64,000 nucleotides of DNA from Microcoleus sp. FACHB-61 (GTDB lineage: Bacteria > Cyanobacteriota > Cyanobacteriia > Cyanobacteriales > Microcoleaceae). The stretch spans positions 1 through 64,000 of the forward strand of contig JACJNY010000057.1 in assembly GCA_014695295.1 (NCBI GenBank), given 5' to 3'. Below, piece after piece: positions 19,044 to 29,455 of this stretch; position 1 is the first letter of the stretch; every line of letters starts with the position of its first letter. The notes beneath the pieces were generated by a model. It had not been told where the DNA came from. It searched no databases and saw only the letters and a list, made by a program, of their open reading frames with translations. A program made the translations under genes and the position numbers.

Positions 19044-19634
19044 AGTCTGGGTAAGTCCTGTAACTGCCTTTCATCACCGATTTGTCTGCTGGACTTACGC
19101 GCGGGGGACCAAAAACCCGGTTTCCTCGTTAATTCCTCGCTGTCAAACCCCATATTCTTAGCAGAAACCGGGTTGTTTGCGCAAGTCCTAGTCTAGTGCA
19201 TTGACGCGCCTCGACGGTGTAAGGTTCGATCGCGCTCACGATCGCGGATATTACTTACGCCTTGGGGATGAGAGCGCGCACTTCAAGGCTCCCTTGCAGC
19301 GAACGGCGAAAGGCCGGAGGCGCTGAATGCCAGGGATTCTGGAGCTGGCGACGGCTGCAGCAAGTGGCTGGCTCCGACAGCGGACAAGTATTGGTACTCG
19401 ATGCAGTTGGATTTTGCTGCGTAGGGCGATCGTTCTCCGTACAGGCGATCGGTAAATAAGCCAATTGGCTTAGACTTTTAAGACATATTGCTGATGCGCT
19501 GCCTTCTGTAAAAAAGATAGCATTTTTGTGTGATCCCCGAAATAATACCGAGCAAGCAAGTATAAAAAAAATACCACGTGTCTCGGCGGGTGTGAAAATT
19601 AGGTACAGCTAATACTTTCAGGCGAGGAAAATAG
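19044..19634. other. Spacer with an AACCCGGTTTC inverted repeat
   Basis: Arms AACCCGGTTTC (19114-19124) and GAAACCGGGTT (19164-19174) form an 11-bp inverted repeat flanked by ACTTACGC and GCGCAAGTCC, a recurring spacer element of this genome. The stretch 19250-19470 is GC-rich and open in several frames (up to 69 codons on each strand) but gives no recognisable product. Confidence 0.55.
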
Positions 19635-20285
19635 ATGTCGAACAGCATAGATGAACTGGCAGAAGGCGGCCGGGGGATCAAGCTCATGTGGCAGATTGCA
19701 GACGAGCTAAGTTACACCCGGACTCTCGACGGTCGAAATTGTTTGTGGCTGAGCAAAAGTTACGAAGTAGAAGGTCGCAATCGATCGCAAAATATAAAAA
19801 ATGCTAGCATTTTAGATGGGTTAATGAATGTCTTAAACACCTGGGATTGGCAGAAAAAAACACAGCAGGAACAAGAACTGCATGAAAGTTGTGTTCAACA
19901 CATTAGCCTGCAAGTCAACACAGATGTGAATGCTTTAAGTCGAGTTTTGGAGTGGTTTGAGCAATTGAAAGATTTATCGATTCCTAATGAGGTTTGGTGG
20001 AAGCTTCAGTTAGCTTTGGCTGAAGGTTTCACTAATGCAGTCCGCCACGCTCACAAAAATCTTCCAGTAGAAACTCCTGTTCAACTGGAAATTATGGTGT
20101 TTAACGGATGGTTGGAACTCAAAATTTTGGATTGTGGCCCGTGTTTTGATTTTGATGCTAAGCTGAAGGAAATTATCGCAGCAGATAGAAAACCCTGCTT
20201 CGATTTAGAGGTTTTGAACCATGCTTGCTTAATGCCTAGCAGACCGAAAACTTTGGAAGTGTCTCAGTTTATAGTTGCTCGGTAG
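19635..20285 (+). CDS. RsbW-like anti-sigma ATP-binding protein with permuted motif order
   Basis: A 216-residue protein built from two pieces of an RsbW-type GHKL ATPase in unusual order. Residues 1-45 carry the G2-box segment AEGGRGIKLMWQIADELSYT and the terminal DGRNCLWLSKSY, normally the C-terminus of the family. Residues about 88-175 carry the normal N-terminal part, with the N box LALAEGFTNAVRHAH (126-140, Asn134) and the G1-like ILDCGPCFDFD. The last 40 residues replace the missing second G2 segment. An in-frame stop lies immediately before the ATG, so the N-terminus is real. It could be a circular permutation or the product of recombination between tandem paralogues. Kinase activity is uncertain. 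Confidence 0.75.
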   Translation: MSNSIDELAEGGRGIKLMWQIADELSYTRTLDGRNCLWLSKSYEVEGRNRSQNIKNASILDGLMNVLNTWDWQKKTQQEQELHESCVQHISLQVNTDVNALSRVLEWFEQLKDLSIPNEVWWKLQLALAEGFTNAVRHAHKNLPVETPVQLEIMVFNGWLELKILDCGPCFDFDAKLKEIIAADRKPCFDLEVLNHACLMPSRPKTLEVSQFIVAR

Positions 20286-20350
20286 CTTTGGAGTGAGAGA
20301 CAATTAACAAACTCGCACGGTTGAAAATGTGTTATGCTAAAAACGGTGTT

Positions 20351-20479
20351 AGGGGACGAGTGACGGGTTTTGTCTCGACCTGCGTGAGGGGTTTTGAATA
20401 CTGGCGACCTGCAGCGGCTTTGCTTAAAAGCTATGGGCTTGGGTAACTCTCTAGCTGTTCGAGAGCAACCGGTGCCTCT
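20351..20479 (+). ncRNA. Candidate structured RNA upstream of the DUF3593 gene
   Basis: This GC-rich block in an A/T-rich spacer can close on itself: AGGGG (20351-20355) pairs with CCTCT (20475-20479). Inside are a GGCTTT/AAAGCT stem and a CTCTC/GAGAG hairpin, and the motif CGACCTGC occurs twice. A TATGCT -10-like box lies about 15 bases upstream. I cannot assign it to a known RNA family; it is not recognisable as tmRNA, SRP RNA or RNase P RNA. Whether it is a free RNA or a leader for the gene at 20583 is open. Confidence 0.3.
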
Positions 20480-20582
20480 GTAGAATTAAACATTAAAAAC
20501 TCCAAATAAAAAGTTAAAAATTATTCACACTAATTTGGGATTTTTTAATTTATCATAGTATCTGGTTGCTCACCAATTACTA

Positions 20583-20921
20583 ATGATTTCCAAAGAAACT
20601 TTATTTGTTCTGTCTCTATTTCCCTACTTGGGATTTCTCTGGTTTTTGACTCGATCGGGAAAAACACCCCGTTTAGCTCTGATGGGCTTTTACGGCACTC
20701 TCGTTTTTGTAGCGGTGACGATTCCCGCCGCAATTTACGCAAAAGTTGCCTACAACGAGTCGCTAGCAAATGTCGATTGGCTGCACGGTTCTGCGGAACT
20801 ATTCTTAACACTTGCCAATATTTTATTAGTTTTAGGCTTTAGGGAAGCGGTGATTAAAGCCAAAGCATCCTCACAGAATGGCGGCGGGGAGCAAGAGTGT
20901 CTTTTAGACGGGGGAGAATAG
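20583..20921 (+). CDS. DUF3593 membrane protein
   Basis: A 112-residue protein with about three hydrophobic segments (residues 5-22, 35-55, 72-90). The pattern KETLFVLSLFPYLGFLWFLTRS and WLHGSAELFLTLANILLVLGFREA fits DUF3593, a family I recall from cyanobacteria and chloroplast-bearing eukaryotes with no assigned function. The soluble tail (SSQNGGGEQECLLDGGE) is variable. A probable structured RNA precedes it. Confidence 0.75.
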   Translation: MISKETLFVLSLFPYLGFLWFLTRSGKTPRLALMGFYGTLVFVAVTIPAAIYAKVAYNESLANVDWLHGSAELFLTLANILLVLGFREAVIKAKASSQNGGGEQECLLDGGE

Positions 20922-21246
20922 CCGGCAGCATCTCAGTTTTGTTTTTTGCCCTCCGCAGAAATGCTCCCGAATAGCCGCAGTTAACAGTTAACTGTTGACA
21001 TACCAGTTTGTGCTCCGCCCACCTGCAACATTTTAGGAAGGATTAGAATATATAGAAACTCACATCAAGCACTTCTAGTGTCATCACCTTGGTTTCTTGG
21101 CACTGGCTCAAGCTGAGAGCCGAGATTTTGCGTTATGAAACCCGGTTTCTCAGGTATTATCGAGAATGGTGTTCTAGGCGTGGTTGAAACAGACTACCAT
21201 CTTTGCTAAGTTTAGCTTTGGTGGGAATCTTCAGGCAGGAAAAAAG
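20922..21246. other. Spacer upstream of the kinase-WD40 gene
   Basis: No gene. It contains one half of the AAACCCGGTTTCT spacer motif (21140-21152) and an AGTTAACAGTTAACTG palindromic stretch near 20980-20996. The kinase frame is open from TTG 21184, but an ATG at 21247 is the likelier start. Confidence 0.5.
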
Positions 21247-23334
21247 ATGAGCTATTGCCTCAATCCCTATTGCCAGAAGCCGCAGAATCCTGACTCAACC
21301 AAGTTTTGTCTGGCGTGCGGCTCAAAATTGCTACTGAAAGAGCGTTATCGCGCCCTTCAACCTATCGGTGAAGGAACATTTGGCAGAACTTTTTTAGCTG
21401 TCGATGAAGATAGGTTGGAAACTCGCTGCGCCATCAAACAATTTTTTCCCCAAGTTCAAGAAAAGGCAGAATTAGAAAAGGCAACTGCACTGTTCAAACA
21501 AGAAGCTCACCGGCTGCACGAACTCGGAGAACACCCGCAGATTCCAAGTTTGCTGGCTTCTTTTGAACAAGCCAAGCGTCTGTATCTTGTGGAAGAGTTT
21601 ATCGAGGGAAATAATTTGTTTCAGGAGTTGCAGCAGCAGGGAGCTTTTAGCGAGGAACAGATTTGGGAATTGTTAATCAATCTGTTGCCTGTTTTGCAAT
21701 TTGTGCACGAGCAGCAGGTGATTCATCGGGATATTAAGCCGGAAAATATTGTGCGGAGAACTCCCCAAATAGTGGGGGCTGCGGCGGGATATGGCAGCTC
21801 GACTCCTGGTAAAGGAAAAGGAGGGGCAAATTTACCTCAATCTTCTGGTGGTATAGAAGGGACAATCGTGGCTGCATCTCCTGCTGTACAGGGGAAGGCG
21901 AGAGGGGGCCAGTTTGTGCTAGTAGATTTTGGAGTTGCTAAGCACATTAGCGCCATTTCTGAGGCGCAAACTGGGACGATAACGGGAACTGCTGGCTATG
22001 CGCCGATCGAACAAATTCGCAGCGGCAAAGCGTATCCGGCGAGCGATCTTTACAGTTTGGGTGTTACCTGCATTCACCTGCTAACTGGGGCGGTACTGAA
22101 GGATTTGTTCGATGCTTTGGAATGCAAATGGATTTGGCGATCGCACCTAGCGCAAAAAGGCAGAAAAGTCAGCCCAAAATTAGCAACTATTTTGAATAAA
22201 TTGCTCAAAGATTCGGTAAGAGAGCGATATCAATCCGCTGCTGAAGTGCTGCAAGACTTGGTAAAGGTGGGGCAATATCCCCGCTCTCAAATCGCTTATA
22301 ATTCTCTAACCAAAATAGCTATTAATTCGCCAGTAACTAACTCGCAGCAAAATACAGCCACCGCCGTCTCAGCCGCGCCGCGCCACAAGATTCATGTTGC
22401 GCCATCCCCTAGCAATCCGACATTATTGTCTAATAACTGGCGGTGCGAGCGCATTCTCCACGGCCATTCAGCCTCGGTTAATGCTGTTGTGATTAATCCT
22501 CAAGGCAATATTCTCGCTACCGCCAGCGATGATAAAACAATTAAGCTCTGGAACCTGCAAACAGGTGAATTCATCCATACTTTTTTCGGCCATTCCGCAA
22601 CGGTTGATGCTGTGGCAATCAGCCCAGACGGGAGAATGCTAGTTAGCGGCAGTTTTGACAGAAAAGTCATTGAGTGGAAGCTGGATAAAAAGGCGATGAT
22701 TCGCGAATTTTATAGCGATTTTGGTTCGCCGTACAGTCACCGGTACGGCCCCGTGTACTCGGTGGCTTTTAGTTGCGACTCTGGAGCGATTGCGAGTGCC
22801 AGCGGCGACAAGAGTATTAAATTGTGGAACCAGCGCAACGGAGCATTGGTTCAAAAACTTTCGGGACATTCTGACAAGGTTTTATCTGTTAGTTTTCGCC
22901 CTCAAAGTATGATGCTAGCCAGCGGCAGTGCTGACAAAACTATCAAGATTTGGCGTGTAGGTATTGCGGAGAGTGTACGGACTTTTGCCGGTCATTCAGA
23001 TTGGGTTTATGCGATCGCATTTAGTCAAGACGGCAAGATGATTGTCAGTGGAAGTGGCGATGCTACTGTTAAATTGTGGAATGTGGATACAGGGGAATTG
23101 ATTAATACTTTGAGCGGGCATTCAGATGCGGTTATTTCGGTGGCGATTAGTCCCGATCGCGAAATTATGGCTAGCGGCAGTCGAGACGGTACGGTTAAAC
23201 TCTGGAACCTGGAAACAGGAGAATGTTTGTGCAGTCTTGCTGGGTGCAATCCGGTGGCTTTTAGTCCTGACGGTCAAACTTTAGTCACCGGTGGGGATGA
23301 CGGCGAAGTGTTAATTTGGCGGGCGTCTGTTTAA
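21247..23334 (+). CDS. Ser/Thr protein kinase with zinc ribbon and seven WD40 repeats
   Basis: A 695-residue Hanks-type kinase. Residues 1-30 form a double-Cys zinc ribbon (CLNPYC, CLACG). The kinase domain (about 33-340) has GEGTFGRTF, Lys64, HRDIKPEN (160-167) and DFG (227-229), so it should be active. About 49 Gly/Ala-rich residues (172-220) are inserted between the catalytic loop and DFG, an unusual place for expansion. A linker leads to seven WD40 repeats (about 400-695), i.e. one complete propeller, with units such as [11 protein letters not shown] and [12 protein letters not shown]. It is probably a cytosolic scaffold-type signalling kinase. The final 24 bases overlap the end of dnaE, which is convergent. 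Confidence 0.93.
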   Translation: MSYCLNPYCQKPQNPDSTKFCLACGSKLLLKERYRALQPIGEGTFGRTFLAVDEDRLETRCAIKQFFPQVQEKAELEKATALFKQEAHRLHELGEHPQIPSLLASFEQAKRLYLVEEFIEGNNLFQELQQQGAFSEEQIWELLINLLPVLQFVHEQQVIHRDIKPENIVRRTPQIVGAAAGYGSSTPGKGKGGANLPQSSGGIEGTIVAASPAVQGKARGGQFVLVDFGVAKHISAISEAQTGTITGTAGYAPIEQIRSGKAYPASDLYSLGVTCIHLLTGAVLKDLFDALECKWIWRSHLAQKGRKVSPKLATILNKLLKDSVRERYQSAAEVLQDLVKVGQYPRSQIAYNSLTKIAINSPVTNSQQNTATAVSAAPRHKIHVAPSPSNPTLLSNNWRCERILHGHSASVNAVVINPQGNILATASDDKTIKLWNLQTGEFIHTFFGHSATVDAVAISPDGRMLVSGSFDRKVIEWKLDKKAMIREFYSDFGSPYSHRYGPVYSVAFSCDSGAIASASGDKSIKLWNQRNGALVQKLSGHSDKVLSVSFRPQSMMLASGSADKTIKIWRVGIAESVRTFAGHSDWVYAIAFSQDGKMIVSGSGDATVKLWNVDTGELINTLSGHSDAVISVAISPDREIMASGSRDGTVKLWNLETGECLCSLAGCNPVAFSPDGQTLVTGGDDGEVLIWRASV

Positions 23335-26300
23335 TTGGGCGAGATAACTGAGATACTGGTGAAGGCGATCGGTGTCAGTGTCAAGTAAACGACTGGCCCA
23401 AGAATGTACATTAAGTTGCGATCGCATTTCTCGAAACACCGCAGCATCCCCGCGAGTGTCTAGAGGAAAAACCCAAGCCTCAAATCCAGCCGACTTGAGA
23501 CGGCTAACAGTTCCCTCGCCATCTTGCACCCACAATTGACGGTTAATGCGAAAGGGTTGACAGGAATATTCACCGACAACAATTCCCCCTACAGAAACGC
23601 TAGCATCTTCTCCCCCATCGGAAAGTTCTTCCAAAAGGGCTTTGAGGTCATTGAGTTTTTTCCTGTCTTGTACTTGCTGCAGTGTAAGCTTGACAATCAC
23701 CATTTCTAAAACTTCCACAGGTTTTGTCGATCGTAGAATGTTGACTGGTTGGGCCGGCCAAGGGTTTTTTATTTCCGGTTGGGCCGTCTCGATTTCCTGC
23801 GTCTCGATTTCCTCTGCAACCTGTACTGTTTCAACCGGCTTTGCAGTGTCTACAAGTATCTGCATTTCCTCCCCATCTTTCTCGATTTTTCCACTAATCT
23901 GTAAGATAGCATTCTCTATAATGTAAGGTTTCACTTGTTCGTAAGCCTTGGGGAACACAACAGCTTTTATTTGATGTGTCAAATCTTCTAATTGCAAAAT
24001 TGCCATCGCCTCGCCTTTTTTTGTCACTACAAGTTTGATAGCGCTGAGCATGACAATAACTGATACTTTCCCCTTTTTATCTGCTAACTGTTCGAGAGTC
24101 ACAACATCTGCGTCTTGGTTTACTTGCATGAGAAACTTTAGGGGATGTTCTGATACATAAAAGCCCAGCAATTCTTTTTCTAAACGCAACTTCTCCTGTT
24201 TGTCATAATCTTTTACCAATTTAGCTTTTGGCGCCGACTCATAGGTATTGACCGACTGACCAAAGCTATTCGTACCTAACAAATCAAAGAGATTACCTTG
24301 CCCGCTTTCTCGATCTCTTTTGCGCTCTTGCGCCCATTTCATCACCCCTTCGAGGTCCTGTACTAATTGCTTGCGGTTTATGTCAATTTTATCAAAAGCA
24401 CCGCATTGAATTAAAGCTTCTAGAGCGCGGCGGTTCACAGAATGGAGATTTACGCGATCGCACAAATCCGGCAGCGATTTAAACTTACCCCCTTCCTGCC
24501 GCGCCACCAAAATATTTTCAATTGCCGCTTCTCCCACATTTTTTACCGCCGAAATCCCAAACAAAATTTTATCTTTTGCAGAGCCAGTCATCTGTTTCGG
24601 AAGCGGTGTAAAAGTAAGTTCAGAGCTGTTAACATCTGGCGGCTCAACCTCAATACCCAGCTTGAGACAATTGGCAATATATTTCTGTACTTTATCCTGA
24701 TCGCCCCTGTTAGCAGTCAGGAGTGCAGCCATGTATTCTAGAGGATAATTCGCCTTTAAATAGGCAGTTTGATAAGTGATATAGGCATAGGCCATTGAAT
24801 GGGATTTATTAAAACAGTATTCCGCAAATTGCAGCATCTGCGCGAACAGTTTATCAGCAATTATTTGACTAACTCCATTCTTAGTTGCCCCGTCGATAAA
24901 CGTTTCCTTTTGCTTCTGCATTTCATCCGCTTTCTTCTTGCCCATTGCGCGCCGCAGCAAGTCAGCTTGACCCAAAGAATAGCCCGCCAAATCTTGAGCC
25001 ATCCGCATAATTTGCTCCTGAAAACAAAGCGTTCCGTAAGTCTCTTTTAAAATTGGCTCTAATAGCGGATGATCGTACTCAACTGTTTTACCGTGCTTGC
25101 AGTCAATAAACTGAGGAATCAAACCTGCATCCAGCGGGCCTGGTCGGTAAAGTGCCAAAATAGAAGAAATATCATCCAGACAGGAAGGTTTTAGTTTCCT
25201 AACTACATCCAGCATCCCAGAGGATTCTAACTGAAAAATACCTTCTAAATCTCCTCTTTCTAAAAGTCTATAAGTTTTATCTACATCATCGGGTAACTTT
25301 TTAATTCTGGTAAAAGTCTCTTGAGCTCTGCGTTCTATATCAGAAGGTAGGGTTTCTGGATCGACAATTAGATTTTGGGTTTCCTTAATATAATCAACAG
25401 TTTTTTGGAGCGTTGTCAAATTTTTCAATCCCAGAAAATCCATTTTCAGAAGACCTAGTGCTTCCAAATCTTCCATATAATACTGCGTAATCACAGCACC
25501 TTCGTTATTCTTTTGTAGCGGTACAATTTCATCGAGCGGGTCTGAAGAAATCACTACTCCTGCCGCATGAACACCAAAGGTTTTGTTTGTCCCTTCAATC
25601 CGAATTGCCATGTCAATCCACTGACGAACAGGGACTTCGGTCCCGGTTTCTTCATTTATGCAAATTGTATTTTCGTAGTTGTCTTTAAATTCCTGTGCAG
25701 GTGTTTCACCGGAAATCATCACTTTTAGTTTTTCCGGTTTTCCCCGCGACACGGGAATTAATTTTGCCATTTCGTCTGCTTTTTTGTAGGGAATGCCTAA
25801 CACTCTGGCAACATCTTTCAAGACAGCTTTTGATGTCATTCTGTTGAAAGTAATAATTTGCGCTACGCGCTCTTCGCCATACTTTTCAGTAACGTATTTA
25901 ATCATGTCGTCCCGTCTTTCTATGCAGAAATCGCTATCGATATCTGGCATGGATTTGCGTTCTGGATTGAGAAATCGCTCGAATAGCAGTCCGTGATGCA
26001 CGGGGTCAATATTAGTAATTTTCAAGACGTAAGCAACTAGAGAACCTGCGGCGGAACCGCGTCCTGGTCCTACGGGAATGTGGTTGTCCCTGGCATATTT
26101 CATGTAGTCCCAAACTACTAAAAAATAGGTGGAAAAACCCATCTGCTGAATCATTTTTAGTTCGTATTCCAGCCGTTCTTTGTAGACGACGGGAATTTCA
26201 TTGCGGTTTCTAGCTTTGAGGCGTTCTAATAGTCCTTTCCATGATATTTCTTCGACAAAAGTGTCGGCTGTGTGTTCTGGGGGAATTGGATAGTTGGGAA

Positions 26301-27165
26301 TGCGGGATTCCCCCATGATTTCGTAAGATTTTACTTTATTTGCGACTTCTAAAGTGGTGTCGATCGCCTCTTTGATTGTTTCATCATCCAAATGGTCTCG
26401 AAACAGTTGCGCCATCTCCATAGCAGACTTAAGATATTCAGTACCGCTGTAGCGCATCCGCTTTTCTTCTTCAATCTGTTTGTTGGTGTTAATGCAAAGC
26501 AAAGCATCGTGTGCTTCTACGTCGTTGCAGGAAATATAGTGAGAATCATTGGTGGCAATTATTTTAATGTTGAGTTCGCGGGCTATTTTGACAATTTCAA
26601 CATTAACAATCCGGTCTTCCTGGGAACCGTGGTCTTGAATTTCTATATAGTAATCTTCCCCAAATACTTCTTTATACCATTTTGCTACTTCACGGGCAGC
26701 ATCTAGCTTGTTTTGCAGAATCATTTGGGGAACTTCGCCGCCCAAACAAGCACTGGTAACAATTAAACCTTCGGAGTATTGTTTTAGCAGTTCTTTGTTG
26801 ATGCAGGGGCGGGCAAAAATACCTCTTTCTGGCATTCCCTTTAAGTGGGAAATTGTGGTTAGTTTGACGAGGTTTTTATAACCTTGGGTATTTTTAGCTA
26901 AAACAACTTGATGGTATTTTCTTCTACCTCGAACTTTTACTTCTATGTCGCCGTTGACGACATACATTTCATTGCCAATAATCGGCTTGATATTTTTATT
27001 TCGACAAACTTTGATTAGCTCGATCGCCCCGTACATCACCCCGTGGTCTGTAAGGGCGATCGCGGGCATCCCCAATTCCACCGCCCGTTCTGCGAGCTGT
27101 TGTAGCTGAGAAGCCCCATCTAGCAAGCTATAATCGCTGTGAATGTGCAAACCAACGAAGGACAT
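23311..27165 (-). CDS. dnaE: DNA polymerase III alpha subunit, single uninterrupted gene
   Basis: Replicative DNA polymerase catalytic subunit of 1284 residues. An N-terminal PHP domain starts [15 protein letters not shown]; the polymerase active site has PDIDSDF (407-413) and KMDFLGLKN (574-582); the [14 protein letters not shown] motif is intact; an OB fold and C-terminal domain follow. Notably the sequence reads [10 protein letters not shown] across residues 781-790 (codons near 24816), the position where many cyanobacteria split dnaE with a trans-splicing intein; here there is no intein and no split. Downstream it overlaps the kinase-WD40 stop by 24 bases, tail to tail. Confidence 0.97.
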   Translation of the reverse strand: MSFVGLHIHSDYSLLDGASQLQQLAERAVELGMPAIALTDHGVMYGAIELIKVCRNKNIKPIIGNEMYVVNGDIEVKVRGRRKYHQVVLAKNTQGYKNLVKLTTISHLKGMPERGIFARPCINKELLKQYSEGLIVTSACLGGEVPQMILQNKLDAAREVAKWYKEVFGEDYYIEIQDHGSQEDRIVNVEIVKIARELNIKIIATNDSHYISCNDVEAHDALLCINTNKQIEEEKRMRYSGTEYLKSAMEMAQLFRDHLDDETIKEAIDTTLEVANKVKSYEIMGESRIPNYPIPPEHTADTFVEEISWKGLLERLKARNRNEIPVVYKERLEYELKMIQQMGFSTYFLVVWDYMKYARDNHIPVGPGRGSAAGSLVAYVLKITNIDPVHHGLLFERFLNPERKSMPDIDSDFCIERRDDMIKYVTEKYGEERVAQIITFNRMTSKAVLKDVARVLGIPYKKADEMAKLIPVSRGKPEKLKVMISGETPAQEFKDNYENTICINEETGTEVPVRQWIDMAIRIEGTNKTFGVHAAGVVISSDPLDEIVPLQKNNEGAVITQYYMEDLEALGLLKMDFLGLKNLTTLQKTVDYIKETQNLIVDPETLPSDIERRAQETFTRIKKLPDDVDKTYRLLERGDLEGIFQLESSGMLDVVRKLKPSCLDDISSILALYRPGPLDAGLIPQFIDCKHGKTVEYDHPLLEPILKETYGTLCFQEQIMRMAQDLAGYSLGQADLLRRAMGKKKADEMQKQKETFIDGATKNGVSQIIADKLFAQMLQFAEYCFNKSHSMAYAYITYQTAYLKANYPLEYMAALLTANRGDQDKVQKYIANCLKLGIEVEPPDVNSSELTFTPLPKQMTGSAKDKILFGISAVKNVGEAAIENILVARQEGGKFKSLPDLCDRVNLHSVNRRALEALIQCGAFDKIDINRKQLVQDLEGVMKWAQERKRDRESGQGNLFDLLGTNSFGQSVNTYESAPKAKLVKDYDKQEKLRLEKELLGFYVSEHPLKFLMQVNQDADVVTLEQLADKKGKVSVIVMLSAIKLVVTKKGEAMAILQLEDLTHQIKAVVFPKAYEQVKPYIIENAILQISGKIEKDGEEMQILVDTAKPVETVQVAEEIETQEIETAQPEIKNPWPAQPVNILRSTKPVEVLEMVIVKLTLQQVQDRKKLNDLKALLEELSDGGEDASVSVGGIVVGEYSCQPFRINRQLWVQDGEGTVSRLKSAGFEAWVFPLDTRGDAAVFREMRSQLNVHSWASRLLDTDTDRLHQYLSYLAQLNRRPPN

Positions 27166-27354
27166 AGGGATTTAAAATATAAGATTTGAGAATTTAGATT
27201 TTACACCATCGGCGTGCCAAAGGGTAAAATAAAAAACAAAGCTTTATATCAGTCTTGAGCTGGTTTGTGCTGGGGCTTCTAGAAGTGCAAAAGATGAGGT
27301 TGTCGCGGTATTGAGGATTGAATGGGTAAATTATTCTCGCTTGCGATCGAACTT

Positions 27355-27774
27355 TTACAAATTTGCTTGTTTCAAATAACCTTCCAAATCTTTAATCCGT
27401 TCTTGCGTCACTCTGGCCCTGCAATAACCATAGGTAGAAGCAGCCAAACTACCGCCTTCAAACTGCCCTTTTGCATACTCACAATTTTGATCTCGAAATG
27501 CGATCCAAGTACGTTGTGCCGCAGTCAATCTCTGCTTTTGTGTACTGCTGATTTTTGCTTGCAGTTGCTGATATACTTGATTGAGCTTTCTGTCTGCTGC
27601 TTGAAACTCTTGACTGGAACAGACATTCATGTCTAGCGTGGTTTGAGGATTTTTGCAGTTAGGCTGTTGGGCGACTTGTACGGGAATGTTGCTGGCTTTG
27701 CTGGGAAGCAAAAATCCGGCTGTCAACAAAAGCAAACTCGCCGCAAATTTTACCCAAATAGTGCTATTTTTCAC
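27355..27774 (-). CDS. Exported LprI-like (DUF1311) protein
   Basis: A 139-residue protein with a signal peptide (ending about residue 28) and a small Cys-rich helical domain: CKNPQTTLDMNVCSSQEF, then LNQVYQQL and RTWIAFRDQNCEYAKGQFEGGS...YGYCRARVTQERI. This matches the LprI/DUF1311 family, in some members a lysozyme inhibitor. Four Cys could form two disulfides. It follows the DUF2499 gene by 16 bases on the same strand, so the two are probably cotranscribed. Confidence 0.85.
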   Translation of the reverse strand: MKNSTIWVKFAASLLLLTAGFLLPSKASNIPVQVAQQPNCKNPQTTLDMNVCSSQEFQAADRKLNQVYQQLQAKISSTQKQRLTAAQRTWIAFRDQNCEYAKGQFEGGSLAASTYGYCRARVTQERIKDLEGYLKQANL

Positions 27775-27790
27775 TTAGTTTCTCCCTTTT

Positions 27791-28105
27791 TTAATCTTTA
27801 ATTTTCTCGGCTGGCTGAAACGATCGCCAAATCCACCAAGCCGCCGCCCATAGAGTAAAATTGCCGATGAGAGTCATCCCCGCTTGCAGGGTAACGATCC
27901 ATTCTAGGGCGGGAGAGTTGTCAAAATAGTGCCATGTACAGGCACACATAGCGCTGACGAGAGCGGGCAGCATTCCGGCGGAAAGGGCCCACCAAGCTCG
28001 GTTTTGAGTGACTTCGCCGTAAGTCCAAATTAACCAGATGGCGGCAATCCACTCGACGACGCTAGAGATGTGAATAATCCAGGTGGGAATTGACAAAGCG
28101 TGCAT
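27791..28105 (-). CDS. DUF2499 (Ycf49-like) membrane protein
   Basis: A 104-residue protein with three predicted membrane segments. The pattern MHALSIPTWIIHISSVVEW, CACTWHYFDNSP and WIVTLQAGMTLIGN matches DUF2499, known as Ycf49-like from red-algal plastids and cyanobacteria; function unknown. It is the first gene of a short operon with the LprI-like gene. Confidence 0.85.
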   Translation of the reverse strand: MHALSIPTWIIHISSVVEWIAAIWLIWTYGEVTQNRAWWALSAGMLPALVSAMCACTWHYFDNSPALEWIVTLQAGMTLIGNFTLWAAAWWIWRSFQPAEKIKD

Positions 28106-28395
28106 TTTTTGTATTGTGAACGAAGATGAAAGATTTATCGATAACGAAGATGAAAGATTTATCTATCGGGACTTACGCAACTGTCATATAAAGTATGATG
28201 CGTCATACAATTTTAGATTAGGGATTTGAAATTTTATTAGATTTGCGATTTGAGCTGACTAATGACGTAAAGCCTTGAAGCTTGCTGACAGTAGCATTTT
28301 TTTGGTAGTAGTATCAAATTTCCAATCTCAAATCTCAAAAAAATCTAAAATCTAAAATAGTTAGATTCCCATCACAAACAAAGAAAAGAGTAGAA
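28106..28395. other. Divergent spacer with GATGAAA repeats
   Basis: No gene. It has two copies of a GAAGATGAAAGATTTATC(G/T)AT unit (about 28122-28160), followed by GGGACTTACGCA and AATCTAAAATCTAAAAT spacer motifs. Promoters for the DUF2499 and csaB transcripts must lie here, but none stands out. Confidence 0.5.
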
Positions 28396-29433
28396 ATGCG
28401 AGCAATTTTGTGCGGCTATTACGGTAAAGGCAACGGCGGCGACGAGGCGCTGTTGGCATCGCTACTGCAAATGTTACCAGATGGCGTGACGCCGATCGTC
28501 CTGTCTGGCAATCCTGTCGAGACAAATCAGCGGTACGGGGTAGCTGCGCGCGATCGCATGAATGCCTTTCAAGTTCTCGAAGCACTCCGCACCTCCGACG
28601 CCCTAATCTGGGGCGGCGGTAGCTTAATCCAAGACGCTACTAGCATTGCGAGCCCTTTCTATTATGGCGGTTTGATGGGATTAGCGCAGCGGATGGGCTT
28701 AAAAACTGTTGCCTGGGCTCAGGGAATTGGCCCTTTGAAGCGCGAAATGACTCGCAAGTTATCTCAGCGCTGTTTTGCTGCATGCACCGGCGTCAGCGTG
28801 CGGGATAAAGGTTCAGCTACTTTACTTGCAGATTGGCAAATCCCTTTTACTTTAGCGCCCGATCCCGTGTGGGCTTTGGAGAATTCCCCCGTGTCGGGTT
28901 TGTGGGATTTACCGGCGCCCAGAGTTGCTGTTTGTTTGCGTTCTCATCCTACACTAACTCCCGCTCGTTTGTCAATCTTAACTCAAGCTTTAGTTGACTT
29001 TCAAAAAGCAACTCGCACCTTAATTTTGCTGCTGCCTTTTCAAGCGTCTCACGACTTAGAAATTGCCCAGCATTTGCACGAAGCCATGCCCAAAACGAGC
29101 CGCATCCTCAGTTTAGACGACCCCAGAAAATTGAAAGGAGTATTCCGGGGTGTTGAAATGGCGATCGGGATGCGCTACCACAGTTTAATTATGGCAGCAT
29201 CCGAAGAATGCCGCTGTTTTGCCCTCAGCTACGATCCCAAAGTCAGCCAGTTAATGGAAGAGCTAGAAATGCCGGGATACTTATTATCAGAATTGCCAGA
29301 CGATCCTTATTTAATCAGCAAAACCTGGATCGAACACTATGCTAACGGCGACGCCTTATCGCCAGACAGGATAAAATTTATAGTAGAGCGATCGCTCTTT
29401 CATCGCGAAGTATTGCGAGCCGCGCTCCAGTAA
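28396..29433 (+). CDS. csaB: Polysaccharide pyruvyl transferase CsaB
   Basis: A 345-residue enzyme that adds pyruvate ketals to cell-wall polysaccharide, which in Bacillus anchors S-layer proteins. It begins MRAILCGYYGKGNGGDEALL, the diagnostic N-terminus, followed by LIWGGGSLIQDATS and AWAQGIGPLKR, and GMRYHSLIMAAS in the C-terminal half, where the sugar-nucleotide-like fold ends. Length is normal. The Uma2-type gene follows after 22 bases, so the two may be cotranscribed. Confidence 0.92.
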   Translation: MRAILCGYYGKGNGGDEALLASLLQMLPDGVTPIVLSGNPVETNQRYGVAARDRMNAFQVLEALRTSDALIWGGGSLIQDATSIASPFYYGGLMGLAQRMGLKTVAWAQGIGPLKREMTRKLSQRCFAACTGVSVRDKGSATLLADWQIPFTLAPDPVWALENSPVSGLWDLPAPRVAVCLRSHPTLTPARLSILTQALVDFQKATRTLILLLPFQASHDLEIAQHLHEAMPKTSRILSLDDPRKLKGVFRGVEMAIGMRYHSLIMAASEECRCFALSYDPKVSQLMEELEMPGYLLSELPDDPYLISKTWIEHYANGDALSPDRIKFIVERSLFHREVLRAALQ

Positions 29434-29455
29434 TCTCATTGAGAGGTGAAATACA

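Noticed and set aside
19255-19464. Overlapping frames of 65-69 codons on both strands
   Set aside because: GC-rich spacer open on both strands at once; no motif to support either.
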